Shown here: positions 52,391-60,320 of the stretch, piece by piece
Layout of the letters: the number at the start of each line of letters is the position of its first letter
How positions within the stretch are numbered: the stretch's first letter is position 1
Assembly: GCA_944367565.1 (NCBI GenBank)
Contig: CALVWR010000008.1
Coordinates: 1-64,000 of the forward strand
DNA from: an uncultured Clostridia bacterium
GTDB lineage: Bacteria > Bacillota > Clostridia > Christensenellales > Borkfalkiaceae
Direction of reading: 5' to 3'
DNA: 64,000 nt
The notes under the pieces: model-generated
What the model saw: only the letters and a program-made list of their open reading frames with translations
Told to the model about the DNA's origin: nothing
The model's database searches: none
Program-made: the position numbers and the translations under genes

Positions 52391-53263
52391 TTATTTTGCT
52401 CTGTTCGCCATATCTTCGGCAAAGGAAACTAAAAACGCACGGTCCGGCAAAGATGAAATTGCCGAAATACACGCCTCGTAAAGTTTCTTTACCCGTTCTT
52501 TCGCGCCGTCAAGACCATATATTTTCACTCCCGTAAGTTTATTCTCTTTCTCGTCTTTTCCGAGCGTCTTTCCCATCGAAGAAAACTCGCCCTCTACATC
52601 CAGGATATCGTCGACGAGTTGAAACATATATCCCATGCGGTTTCCGTATTCGGACAACTCGTCAAAATATTTCCCGCCGTTCAGTGCCGACGCCATCTTC
52701 AGCGGCGCCGAGATCAGCTGCGCCGTTTTATTTTCATATATAAATTGAAGATCCTCTTCTTTTGCTACAGCTTTGCCCTCACAATCCAGATCGGCGGCTT
52801 GTCCGGCGATCATTCCGTTTACGCCCGCAGCCCGCGCGAGAATCTTCGCCGCGCGCAATGTATTTGCGTCCGAAACGCGATCCAGGCAAACTTCAAAGGC
52901 AAGATTTAACAGTCCGTCTCCCGCCAGAATTGCCATCGCTTCTCCGAAAATTTTATGATTAGACGGCTTGCCGCGCCGAAAATCATCATTATCCATCGCA
53001 GGAAGATCGTCATGAATCAACGAATATGTGTGAATCATTTCAATGCATAATGCGAAGGGAAACGCGTTTTCAAAAGAGCCGCCGAGCATTTCGTTCACGG
53101 CGAGCAGCAATACCGGACGGACTCGTTTCCCGCCGGCATTTAAGCTGTATGTCATTGCGTCGAAAAGCGATTTTCTCGACGGAGAAAAATTTTCGATATA
53201 TTCTTTCAAACCGCTTTCAAAACGGCGTAAAAGTTCGTCGTAACGTCTGTCAGCTTTTAGCAC
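52391..53263 (-). CDS. ispA: Farnesyl/geranyl diphosphate synthase
   Basis: Prenyl chain elongation from IPP and DMAPP/GPP, in the isoprenoid pathway fed by IspH encoded further right in this window. 290 residues; first Asp-rich motif DDLPAMDNDDFRRG at about 80 and second DDILDVEG at about 220, with GKRVRPVLLL near 50. Normal length. The start overlaps the folD end by 14 bases. The usual xseA-xseB pair between folD and ispA is absent. Confidence 0.95.
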   Translation of the reverse strand: MLKADRRYDELLRRFESGLKEYIENFSPSRKSLFDAMTYSLNAGGKRVRPVLLLAVNEMLGGSFENAFPFALCIEMIHTYSLIHDDLPAMDNDDFRRGKPSNHKIFGEAMAILAGDGLLNLAFEVCLDRVSDANTLRAAKILARAAGVNGMIAGQAADLDCEGKAVAKEEDLQFIYENKTAQLISAPLKMASALNGGKYFDELSEYGNRMGYMFQLVDDILDVEGEFSSMGKTLGKDEKENKLTGVKIYGLDGAKERVKKLYEACISAISSLPDRAFLVSFAEDMANRAK

Positions 53264-54110
53264 GTTCTCTTCTTACCCCGCATAGATATGTGTTTTCCAA
53301 CAGTGTTGTAATGGTCATCGGTCCGACTCCGCCGGGAACCGGCGTGATATAAGAAGCCTTTTCTTTCACGGAATCAAAATCGACGTCGCCTTTCAGTTTC
53401 CCGTTCACGCGATTGATCCCAACATCGATGACGACGGCGCCGTCTTTGACCATATCTGCCGTAACAAATTCCGGTTTTCCGATCGCCGCAACCAGAATAT
53501 CCGCGTTTTTACAAATCTCTTTCAGATTTTTCGTTCTGCTGTGGCAGATCGTCACCGTCGCATGATCGCGCAGCAGCAGCATCGCCATCGGTTTTCCCAC
53601 GATATTGCTTCTTCCGATCACCACGGCATTCTTCCCCGCAACGGAAATATCGTTATCGCGCAGCATGGTCATAACGCCCATCGGCGTACAGGCAACGATC
53701 GTTTCTTTTCCAAGCAATAACTTTCCCACGTTGACCGGATGAAAACCGTCTACATCCTTTTCCGGCGGAATCAGATTCAGGATCCTGTCTTCGTCCAGTC
53801 CTTTCGGAAGCGGCAACTGTACTAAAATACCGTCCACGCTCTCATCTGCGGACAGCGCGCAAATCAGCTGTTCCACATCGTTTTGCGAAGCCGTTTGCGG
53901 AAGCGTAAATGAAAGCGATCGGATATCGGTCGCTTCACAGCCTCTGATCTTATTGCGGACATAGACTTCCGATGCGGGATCGTTTCCGACCAGCACCACC
54001 GCAAGACAGATTTTCCTTCCGTATTCCTGTTCGAAAATTTCGCATTTCTTTTTGATTTCTTCTCTCTTCCTGGCGGAAAGCGCTTTTCCGTCGATCAAAA
54101 CCGCACTCAT
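53250..54110 (-). CDS. folD: Bifunctional methylene-THF dehydrogenase/cyclohydrolase FolD
   Basis: Interconverts 5,10-methylene-, methenyl- and 10-formyl-tetrahydrofolate. 286 residues. Substrate region YVRNKIRGCEATDI with the catalytic Lys, DGILVQLPLPKGL, and NADP-binding GRSNIVGKPMAMLLL followed by PGGVGPMTI. The frame is open 28 codons further upstream within nusB, but the ATG at 54110 overlaps the nusB stop (ATGA) and starts MSAVLIDGKALSAR, the expected beginning. Confidence 0.95.
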   Translation of the reverse strand: MSAVLIDGKALSARKREEIKKKCEIFEQEYGRKICLAVVLVGNDPASEVYVRNKIRGCEATDIRSLSFTLPQTASQNDVEQLICALSADESVDGILVQLPLPKGLDEDRILNLIPPEKDVDGFHPVNVGKLLLGKETIVACTPMGVMTMLRDNDISVAGKNAVVIGRSNIVGKPMAMLLLRDHATVTICHSRTKNLKEICKNADILVAAIGKPEFVTADMVKDGAVVIDVGINRVNGKLKGDVDFDSVKEKASYITPVPGGVGPMTITTLLENTYLCGVRRERAKS

Positions 54111-54511
54111 GAATTTTCTCCTATGCTTCTGTAATATTCCGCCAGAATTCCGTTCACAAACGACAAACTGTTTTGCGTGGAATACTTTGCGCAAAGTTTC
54201 ATCGCCTCGTCTATGGCGACGGATCCGGGCACATCGTCGCTATATGTAAGTTCCGCAATTCCGATGGCCAGCGCGCATTTGTCCGTAGGATAAATTCTGT
54301 TATACGAATAGTCTTTCGCCAGATCGGTTATGATCGAAACGATCTCTTCCTTATGCCCGCCGATTTTATCCGCCAATGCATGCGCAAAGGCGCGATCCTC
54401 GTCGGTTACGCCTTCTTTCAGTAAGTTATTCAAAAAATCCGAAGGCAGCTCATCGTTGAACTGTTTCGCATACAAAAACTTGAAAACGGCTTCTCTTGCA
54501 GTACTTCTCAT
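54107..54511 (-). CDS. nusB: Transcription antitermination factor NusB
   Basis: Small all-helical RNA-binding factor for rRNA antitermination. 134 residues, MRSTAREAVFKFLYAKQFND at the start and DKCALAIGIAEL and VAIDEAMKLCAKYST in the second half. ATG at 54511 is preferred over one ten codons upstream because it matches the family. Overlaps folD by four bases. Confidence 0.93.
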   Translation of the reverse strand: MRSTAREAVFKFLYAKQFNDELPSDFLNNLLKEGVTDEDRAFAHALADKIGGHKEEIVSIITDLAKDYSYNRIYPTDKCALAIGIAELTYSDDVPGSVAIDEAMKLCAKYSTQNSLSFVNGILAEYYRSIGENS

Positions 54512-54534
54512 AAAATTCCTTATAAATCCGAAAC

Positions 54535-54557
54535 ACCGCAAAAAAGATTTTTGCGGT
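54535..54557 (-). terminator. Hairpin between Asp23 and nusB genes
   Basis: ACCGCAAAAA (54535-54544), loop AGA, TTTTTGCGGT (54548-54557). On the minus strand it follows the Asp23 gene by about 18 bases and may terminate or attenuate before nusB. Confidence 0.6.
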
Positions 54558-54574
54558 ATTTCCTGAATATTTCG

Positions 54575-54946
54575 TTAAATGCTGTTTGTCTGTTCTTCGT
54601 CGAAAATCACCCCTGCTACCCTGACGTTGATTTTATTGAGGTGATATTCCGTCATCGCTTCAACATTGTGCTTGATGTTTTCCTGTATCTTAAATGCCAT
54701 ATCGGATACCGATGCGCTTTGGTTGATTTTGACAAACACATCGACATCGATCCCGTTTTTCGTATACGTAAGTTTCACCGAGCGCCGGGCGCTTTTCTTG
54801 TTTCCGCGTTTTTTCACCGGTCCGGACACGGCGGCTTCCACTCCGTCGATTTCCGAAATAGCGAGCAAAACGATTCCGTTTACGATACTGCGATTGTAAA
54901 TGATCTTTCCGTTGTCGCCGTCGGGCAAATACTTAAAATATGCCAT
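54575..54946 (-). CDS. Asp23/Gls24 family envelope stress protein
   Basis: 123 residues, Asp23/YqhY family: a small protein associated with the cell envelope or acetyl-CoA carboxylase regulation in Bacillus (YqhY). IIYNRSIVNGIVLLAISEIDG and VDVFVKINQSASVSDMAFKIQ are typical. The gene regularly lies between spoIIIAH and nusB in Firmicutes, as it does here. Confidence 0.9.
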   Translation of the reverse strand: MAYFKYLPDGDNGKIIYNRSIVNGIVLLAISEIDGVEAAVSGPVKKRGNKKSARRSVKLTYTKNGIDVDVFVKINQSASVSDMAFKIQENIKHNVEAMTEYHLNKINVRVAGVIFDEEQTNSI

Positions 54947-55012
54947 GTGAAAACCTCTTCGATAATCTTAAACATATTTTAGCACAAATTATTCGATTTG
55001 CATAGTATTTTT

Positions 55013-55492
55013 TTAAGAAATCGGTATAATTTTCACATTTTCGGAAGGAGTTGCGATTTCCGAATCGACGATGGAATAAATTTTGATCGCGTCAACCTGC
55101 GTCAGCTCATCCGTTTTTACGATTACGTTGACGTTATCCGAGTTCAGACCGATTGTGACGACGGTATCCTCAAATCCCTGCGCTTTGATCAGGCTTTCAA
55201 GCAAAAGTTCCTGTTCCGTTATCTCCGTAAGATCTATTTTCATGGAAAGCGCATCGGATTTTTCCTGCGATCCCTGTTCTGCCGCGGAGATAATGGAATC
55301 GAGTTGCAGCAATTCTTCGTTCCGGGTATTCATTCTTTCCATACGGTACTGCGTGAAATAATTTGCTCCGGAAACGGGCGTTCCGTCATCATCGTTGAGA
55401 TTGATGCCCGTCAATACGAAATTAAATACCGCCGTGACGGCAAGCAGGGCAATCATACAGGACAAAATGATGATTTTTTTCTTCTTCGACAT
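55013..55492 (-). CDS. spoIIIAH: Stage III sporulation protein AH
   Basis: 159 residues; N-terminal membrane helix (KKIIILSCMIALLAVTAVFN) and an extracytoplasmic ring-building domain. In Bacillus SpoIIIAH in the mother cell pairs with SpoIIQ in the forespore across the engulfment space to form the feeding-tube channel. The last gene of the spoIIIA operon. Short for the family (Bacillus 218), the spacer after the helix being shorter. Confidence 0.88.
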   Translation of the reverse strand: MSKKKKIIILSCMIALLAVTAVFNFVLTGINLNDDDGTPVSGANYFTQYRMERMNTRNEELLQLDSIISAAEQGSQEKSDALSMKIDLTEITEQELLLESLIKAQGFEDTVVTIGLNSDNVNVIVKTDELTQVDAIKIYSIVDSEIATPSENVKIIPIS

Positions 55493-55509
55493 ACTAATTT
55501 TCTCTCCTT

Positions 55510-55998
55510 TTAATTTTTTGCCAGAATTTCTATCCGGCTCACCTCTATATTCAAAAGGGACACCGCAGCTTGCTGTATGTTTTTCATTACGGCGATACTG
55601 TCCGCGCCCTGCGCCACTATTAATACCCCTGTTATTTCGGGAACGTTTTCTTTTAAAACCACCGGTTTTCCGTTGACCATGATCGGCGTCTCGGTCACCG
55701 TGATTTTACCGTTTTCGTCGGTTACGGTCACCGTTTCCGATGCGAGCACCGTTTCCTTGCCCGATCCGACCGTAATCACAACAGCCACGTTCCCCGCACC
55801 TTTCACCTGAGAAAGCGCGCTCTCCATACGTTTTTCAAGTTCTCTGACATAAAGAACCGTTTCATCTGACGTAGTATTTTCGGCGTCGTCGGTCTTTACA
55901 AAAGAGACCGCAAGCACCGCGATGACCGCCAAAGAAATTATGCCGAGCAAAAGATATTCGGCGGTTTTACTGTTTTTCAGTCTGCTCAGGAACTTCAT
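55510..55998 (-). CDS. spoIIIAG: Stage III sporulation protein AG
   Basis: 162 residues, one N-terminal membrane helix (LLLGIISLAVIAVLAVSF) and a ring-building motif domain; forms a large ring in the mother-cell membrane at engulfment. Recognised from KRMESALSQVKGAGNVAVVI and the C-terminal AVSLLNIEVSRIEIL. Overlaps spoIIIAF by 32 bases. Confidence 0.92.
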   Translation of the reverse strand: MKFLSRLKNSKTAEYLLLGIISLAVIAVLAVSFVKTDDAENTTSDETVLYVRELEKRMESALSQVKGAGNVAVVITVGSGKETVLASETVTVTDENGKITVTETPIMVNGKPVVLKENVPEITGVLIVAQGADSIAVMKNIQQAAVSLLNIEVSRIEILAKN

Positions 55999-56464
55999 TG
56001 ATGTATACCTTTCCTTCGTCTATCCCGCAATATTCTGCAATGGTCTGTTTCATTTCTGATATTTTATATATATGCTCGTCCCCGTTTGATATTCCTGAAT
56101 TTTTAAGATTTACGCTGACTTTTATAATTTTAAAACGATACTCTTCGTTCTCATATGTAATTTCCACATCGCATTCATACCCATTTTCCGTAACGTATGA
56201 GCGTATCGAATCCGCATAGCGCTGTGATTTTTCATAATCGATAAAATGCAAGAAATCTTCGTCGTATTGTATTTCGTTCTGACTTCCGCTTTGTACGATC
56301 GTCGTTTCGAGCTGACCCGACATAAGCGGCGTCAGAATCACGACCAACGTGACAAGCGCGAAGATTCCGCGGATAAATTTTCCCGTTTTTCCTTCGGGCA
56401 GAATAATTCCCACCGCCGTAGCGAGCAGAATTATGCTAATGATACTTAAAATATAGTCTTTCAT
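55967..56464 (-). CDS. spoIIIAF: Stage III sporulation protein AF
   Basis: 165 residues: two N-terminal helices (ILSIISIILLATAVGIILP and FIRGIFALVTLVVILTPL) and a soluble ring-like domain. Only weakly conserved outside the family; position between AE and AG makes it secure. Confidence 0.9.
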   Translation of the reverse strand: MKDYILSIISIILLATAVGIILPEGKTGKFIRGIFALVTLVVILTPLMSGQLETTIVQSGSQNEIQYDEDFLHFIDYEKSQRYADSIRSYVTENGYECDVEITYENEEYRFKIIKVSVNLKNSGISNGDEHIYKISEMKQTIAEYCGIDEGKVYINEVPEQTEKQ

Positions 56465-56467
56465 AAT

Positions 56468-57637
56468 TCAGATAAACGCATTTGCCGACAGAATCAGCAG
56501 CAAGAAAGAAATAAACATCATCAACCCCACGGCAAGCACAATTGCAAGCAAATACGACACGGCTTTTGAAACAGAAACGAGCGTGGCGGCAATCCGTTCG
56601 CTCCCTATCGGCTCGATCAATGCGGCGAACAGTTTCAATGCAAGCTGAAACACAAGCAGATGAATGACCGGTTGCAACAGAACGGAAAACAACAGGAATA
56701 CGGAACTGAGACCGATTGCATTTTTGATCAGAACGGATCCTGCGACGATCAGGTCGAATCCGTCTTTCAATAATCCTCCGACAAGCGGAATGGAATTGGT
56801 GATCGCATATTTTGCCGCGCGGAATGAAATTCCGTCCGTAACGGCTGAAGAAAGCCCCTGCGCCGACATAAAGAAAGCGAATACGGTTACCGAAAGACCG
56901 ATAATCCACTTGATCAGGCTGTTTAAAAAGTTCTGTGCATTGCCGAGCTTGAGCGACGACGAAAGCGATGATAAAAAGGAAAAAACGACGATCAGGCCCA
57001 CGATCGGGATCAGGATATTCAGGAAAATATTGCTGATTCCGTTTGTCAGGAATGCAACGGCGGGTTTATACAGCGCAGCCGAGACGTTACCCCCTCCCGC
57101 AATCATTAAAGTGATGATTACGGGCATCATAATCTGTGATAAATTTGTCAGTTTTTGTATAGTGTTTTTAGAATTTTCAACAAGTGCGCCGAAATCCGCT
57201 GCAAGTATAACGATAACGGCACTGATACAGACATAAAATATCAGTTCTTTGATGCTTTCCGACAAAAAATTTGCCCTTGCGGAAGAAACAAACGTACATA
57301 AAAGAGCAATGGCGAGTATGATGGCAAAGTGCGGAATCAACGAGCGGAATTCTTCTGTCATGGATCGGAAAAAAGCCTGCAACACATCCTCTGCGGAATA
57401 AGAGACTTTTCCGTTGAGAATATCGCTGACAACGCTCAGAAAGCCGTTTGCAAAAATCGAGCGTTCTTCCTCAGACAGCGAATCGAGATACGATTCGATG
57501 CCGCTCAGATCCAGATTCTCCAACTGTTCGTCAATATTTTCTTCCAGACTTTCGGCATTTACGGTTTTTACGGATGGCACCGCAACAAACACAATCGCAA
57601 CCAGCAGAAAGAAGATACATATTTTTTTTCTGTTCAC
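56468..57637 (-). CDS. spoIIIAE: Stage III sporulation protein AE
   Basis: 389 residues, polytopic membrane protein with an N-terminal export-type helix (ICIFFLLVAIVFVAVPSV) and seven or eight further helices. Largest membrane part of the SpoIIIA channel, related to type III secretion export components. Overlaps spoIIIAD by four bases and ends three bases before spoIIIAF. Confidence 0.94.
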   Translation of the reverse strand: MNRKKICIFFLLVAIVFVAVPSVKTVNAESLEENIDEQLENLDLSGIESYLDSLSEEERSIFANGFLSVVSDILNGKVSYSAEDVLQAFFRSMTEEFRSLIPHFAIILAIALLCTFVSSARANFLSESIKELIFYVCISAVIVILAADFGALVENSKNTIQKLTNLSQIMMPVIITLMIAGGGNVSAALYKPAVAFLTNGISNIFLNILIPIVGLIVVFSFLSSLSSSLKLGNAQNFLNSLIKWIIGLSVTVFAFFMSAQGLSSAVTDGISFRAAKYAITNSIPLVGGLLKDGFDLIVAGSVLIKNAIGLSSVFLLFSVLLQPVIHLLVFQLALKLFAALIEPIGSERIAATLVSVSKAVSYLLAIVLAVGLMMFISFLLLILSANAFI

Positions 57638-58014
57638 GAGACAAGACCAACCAGTATATTGATAAGTGCATAAAAAATCGGCAGCGATACGCTCAGAATA
57701 ACAAATTTTCCCGCAAAAACAAGTTTGTCCGCGACGCTTTTTACCCCGCAGTCTTCTAAAATCCCTGCGGAAAATTCCACAACGTAGCCGATTGCGACGA
57801 TCTTAAATATCAATTTTAACAAATTGTCATCGATTCTGCTGATTTCCGCAATTTTCTGAAACAGTTCAAAACTTTGCACTAAATATCCGAACGATGCCGA
57901 TAATATCAGAATGCCCGTACATACCATACTCATTACGGAAAGTTCCGGATTGATTGAACGAAGATAAATCGTTATCAGTCCGCCCACGATGGCAATCCCA
58001 ACAATCTGTAACAT
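57634..58014 (-). CDS. spoIIIAD: Stage III sporulation protein AD
   Basis: 126 residues, four hydrophobic helices, starting MLQIVGIAIVGGLITIYLRS as typical AD. Related to the FliP/FliQ type export components. Two bases after spoIIIAC, overlapping spoIIIAE. Confidence 0.94.
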   Translation of the reverse strand: MLQIVGIAIVGGLITIYLRSINPELSVMSMVCTGILILSASFGYLVQSFELFQKIAEISRIDDNLLKLIFKIVAIGYVVEFSAGILEDCGVKSVADKLVFAGKFVILSVSLPIFYALINILVGLVS

Positions 58015-58016
58015 AA

Positions 58017-58214
58017 CTAAAATAAAAAGAAAATGTTTTTGATATCGGTAAAAAGTTGTACAATCATGTCGATCACCAAGGTCAGCACGATGATGAGTCC
58101 GACAAGGCTGACCAACACTGCAATATCGTCCCTGTCGCTTTTTTTCAGTACCTGTACGATGACGGTGATGAGGATGCCGATCGCGGCTATTTTAAAAAGT
58201 ATATTGATATCCAT
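58017..58214 (-). CDS. spoIIIAC: Stage III sporulation protein AC
   Basis: 65-residue protein with two helices (LFKIAAIGILITVIVQVL and DIAVLVSLVGLIIVLTLVID). Short like all AC proteins. Paralogous in sequence to the N-terminal half of AD. Confidence 0.94.
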   Translation of the reverse strand: MDINILFKIAAIGILITVIVQVLKKSDRDDIAVLVSLVGLIIVLTLVIDMIVQLFTDIKNIFFLF

Positions 58215-58226
58215 TTTGTCTCCGCT

Positions 58227-58712
58227 TTATAATATTAGTATAAAAACCGCAACGCCTGCCAGCAGCCCGAGTTTGATATACATCGGAACATATTTGTTTT
58301 TCTCCGCCAACGCTTTTTCCGCCGATGTTTTCAAAAGATCGTCGCAATGCTTCAGATACCGCATTTGCGTCTGCGCATCAGTTTTTCCGAGCGAGGAAAA
58401 ATATTCTTCGGCAGAGCGTTTTTCGTCTTCTTTTAAAAACCAGAGATTTTCACAGGAAAAATTTGTTCTTTCAGACAGCGCTGTCCGAAATGCGTTCAAA
58501 ACGGCTCCGAATTGCGACTGCGTATCGAATGAAGTCAGAATAGTCAGCAAAGAGTTTCGGGTAAACGACATTTCATCGACAACGCGTTTGTTGAACAAAT
58601 AGAAATCTTCGTAAAATTTTCGGCGTACACGATATTTTTCCGATAATTTGTACGCAATGATCGTACTGATCATCATGGCGATCCCGCCCAGAATCCACTT
58701 AAAGTAATTCAT
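58227..58712 (-). CDS. spoIIIAB: Stage III sporulation protein AB
   Basis: 161 residues; N-terminal helix FKWILGGIAMMISTIIAYKL, a helical cytoplasmic domain resembling GspF, and a C-terminal helix (LGLLAGVAVFILIL). The frame is open far upstream inside spoIIIAA; the ATG at 58712, overlapping the AA end by 14 bases, gives the expected MNYFKWILGG start. Confidence 0.92.
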   Translation of the reverse strand: MNYFKWILGGIAMMISTIIAYKLSEKYRVRRKFYEDFYLFNKRVVDEMSFTRNSLLTILTSFDTQSQFGAVLNAFRTALSERTNFSCENLWFLKEDEKRSAEEYFSSLGKTDAQTQMRYLKHCDDLLKTSAEKALAEKNKYVPMYIKLGLLAGVAVFILIL

Positions 58713-59571
58713 GGCCCCTTTCGTCGTAAATATTTTTGATTCTGCCGGCTTGTCCTTCCGAATATAAAAGAACATACCGTTCAAACAATCCGTCAATGAA
58801 TTCCGCTCTGTTGCGAATATCCGACAATACGTCGCCGTGTGCAGTGGCAATAACCTTTACACCGCAATTCACCGCATTCCGTATACATTCCCAATCGTTT
58901 TTCCCCGATAATTCGTCTGTTATTACCACTTGAGGCGCCAGACTTCTGATTCCGTAAGAAAATGCATAGCTTTTATCGCAGTATTTTATGACGTCCCCCA
59001 TACACAGCCGCTTGTCGCTCAGTTCTCCTCTTTCGTCGATGATCAGTACATTTCTGTTTTTTGTAAGACTTACACTCAGATCTTTCAGAATTGTTGTTTT
59101 CCCGTACCCCGGAGCCGATACGATTAAAACGTTTTTTATTCCGTCATTGAATACCCTTCTGTAAATTTCGGATGCACAACCTTCTACAAAATGCGGAATT
59201 CGGATGCATAACGAAGAAAAATTCTTTATTGTGATCAATTTCGTATTTTCAAATACGCACTCTCCGCCGATTCCGATTCTTACACCGTCTTTTGTTGTAA
59301 TAAATCCCCTTACGATCGATTCGTTTGCCGCGTAAATGGAAAAATCAGCCGCTCGAAAAACCGTTTCTTCGATCATGTCACTATCGCAACGGATCGCATC
59401 GTTTTCACATAGCGTCAGGCTATCTTTTCCCAGATATAAACGCTTGAATCCGTAATTTAAAGTTATCGGGGCGTCAGCTCTCAGCCGCAGTTCGTAAAGT
59501 TGTCCGATTTGGATTTTTTCCAATGCACCGAAAACCGGCGCAGGTAAAAAACGCAGATCTGTAATGTTCAT
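58699..59571 (-). CDS. spoIIIAA: Stage III sporulation protein AA (ATPase)
   Basis: 290-residue secretion-type ATPase that energises the SpoIIIA-SpoIIQ channel. Walker A in VSAPGYGKTTILKDLSVSL (about residue 155) and Walker B-like IIDERGEL, then QVVITDELSGKNDWE. First gene of the operon; transcription presumably by the mother-cell factor sigma-E. A CATACATT box lies six bases before the ATG and there is no ribosome site, so it may be leaderless. Confidence 0.95.
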   Translation of the reverse strand: MNITDLRFLPAPVFGALEKIQIGQLYELRLRADAPITLNYGFKRLYLGKDSLTLCENDAIRCDSDMIEETVFRAADFSIYAANESIVRGFITTKDGVRIGIGGECVFENTKLITIKNFSSLCIRIPHFVEGCASEIYRRVFNDGIKNVLIVSAPGYGKTTILKDLSVSLTKNRNVLIIDERGELSDKRLCMGDVIKYCDKSYAFSYGIRSLAPQVVITDELSGKNDWECIRNAVNCGVKVIATAHGDVLSDIRNRAEFIDGLFERYVLLYSEGQAGRIKNIYDERGHELL

Positions 59572-59577
59572 CGATAT

Positions 59578-59585
59578 AATGTATG
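59578..59585 (-). promoter_or_regulatory. Sigma-E-like -10 box of spoIIIA
   Basis: CATACATT on the minus strand fits the sigma-E -10 consensus CATACANT. A good -35 (ATA-type) element is not clear, so this is tentative. It ends six bases before the spoIIIAA ATG. Confidence 0.45.
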
Positions 59586-59662
59586 CTTTAAAAGACTATT
59601 CGAGAATCTTTTGCGGAAAGAAATTTCCAATCCGCACTTCGTTATTTTTATCAAGCAAATAA

Positions 59663-59685
59663 CGGCGCGGAAAATTTCCGCGCCG
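59663..59685. repeat. GC-rich hairpin, copy 1
   Basis: Near-perfect palindrome CGGCGCGGAAA/TTTCCGCGCCG, identical over 23 bases to 60221-60243. It lies between the spoIIIA promoter and the end of a minus-strand membrane-protein gene, which it could terminate. Confidence 0.9.
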
Positions 59686-59708
59686 TCTGAAAACTAATAT
59701 TTACAGAT

Positions 59709-60035
59709 TTATTTTGTGAGTTTGCTGATAAGCGTGTTATAAAGATTGATTTTATCTTCATATTTCACAACCTCAGCGGCGTAAAATAAAACCATGGGTT
59801 GATATTTTTTATACATTTTCTTACGATATACCCTCAGTCCTATCGCGAATAAACAACCGATCATGGAAAAAATTAACATAACCGGAGCGGTAAATGCACT
59901 GATCAGAAAGATCACGGATAAGATCCAGGCAATTGCGACAATCGGTTCCGATTTTTTTTGTGACGCTTTTTTTGCATAAAATTCTAATTTTTGTTTCTGA
60001 TAAAGTTTGTTTTGTTCCAAATCTTCTTTGCGCAT
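59709..60035 (-). CDS. Small two-helix membrane protein, unknown
   Basis: 108 residues from the ATG at 60035: a basic N-terminal segment (MRKEDLEQNKLYQKQKLEFY), two transmembrane helices (VAIAWILSVIFLISAFTAPV and LIFSMIGCLFAIGLRVY) and a basic C-terminus. No family recognised. The frame continues upstream to 60173, but there it is antisense to a clear HTH sequence and reads like a shadow. No ribosome site is visible. Its first 28 bases overlap the HTH frame on the other strand. Its stop is 24 bases from an identical hairpin to that following the HTH frame. May be a C-terminal fragment of a former HTH-membrane protein. Confidence 0.55.
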   Translation of the reverse strand: MRKEDLEQNKLYQKQKLEFYAKKASQKKSEPIVAIAWILSVIFLISAFTAPVMLIFSMIGCLFAIGLRVYRKKMYKKYQPMVLFYAAEVVKYEDKINLYNTLISKLTK

Positions 60036-60204
60036 AGAACAAAATTTAACGCAAACAGATGTTGCAAAAATATTAAACGTAACGAAAATGGCTATTTCAC
60101 ACTGGGAAAAGGGAAACAGTGAACCAAGCATAGAACAGCTGAAAATTTTAGCAAAATACTTTGATGTTTCCATTGATTATCTTGTTGGCTTTACCGATCA
60201 ATGA
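60007..60204 (+). pseudogene. XRE-family HTH fragment (5'-truncated)
   Basis: Codes for an unmistakable Cro/C1-type helix-turn-helix: LRIEQNLTQTDVAKILNVTK then MAISHWEKGNSEPSIEQLKI and LAKYFDVSIDYLVGFTDQ. The HTH begins at 60028 without the usual first eight or so residues (typically xxGxRIKxLR), and the only upstream start is a TTG at 60007 that encodes unrelated FCSKSS and lacks a ribosome site. It overlaps the 5' end of a gene on the opposite strand. I read it as truncated by recombination; expression as a 65-aa regulator is possible. Confidence 0.6.
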
Positions 60205-60220
60205 GGCGCTTATATCAAAA

Positions 60221-60243
60221 CGGCGCGGAAAATTTCCGCGCCG
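60221..60243. repeat. GC-rich hairpin, copy 2
   Basis: Identical over 23 bases to 59663-59685 and located 17 bases after the HTH stop, where it can act as its terminator (TTTATC follows). Confidence 0.9.
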
Positions 60244-60274
60244 TTTATCATGGCAGCTAACCGAATGAAAATCA

Positions 60275-60305
60275 AAAATAGGCTTTCAATACGAAAGCCT
60301 ATTTT
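60275..60305 (-). terminator. Terminator of the cmk-plsC-ispH operon
   Basis: Thirteen-pair stem with AGGCTTTC/GAAAGCCT (60275-60287 and 60293-60305), T-rich on the minus strand, 16 bases after the ispH-S1 stop. Confidence 0.85.
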
Positions 60306-60320
60306 GTTGATAACATCATT

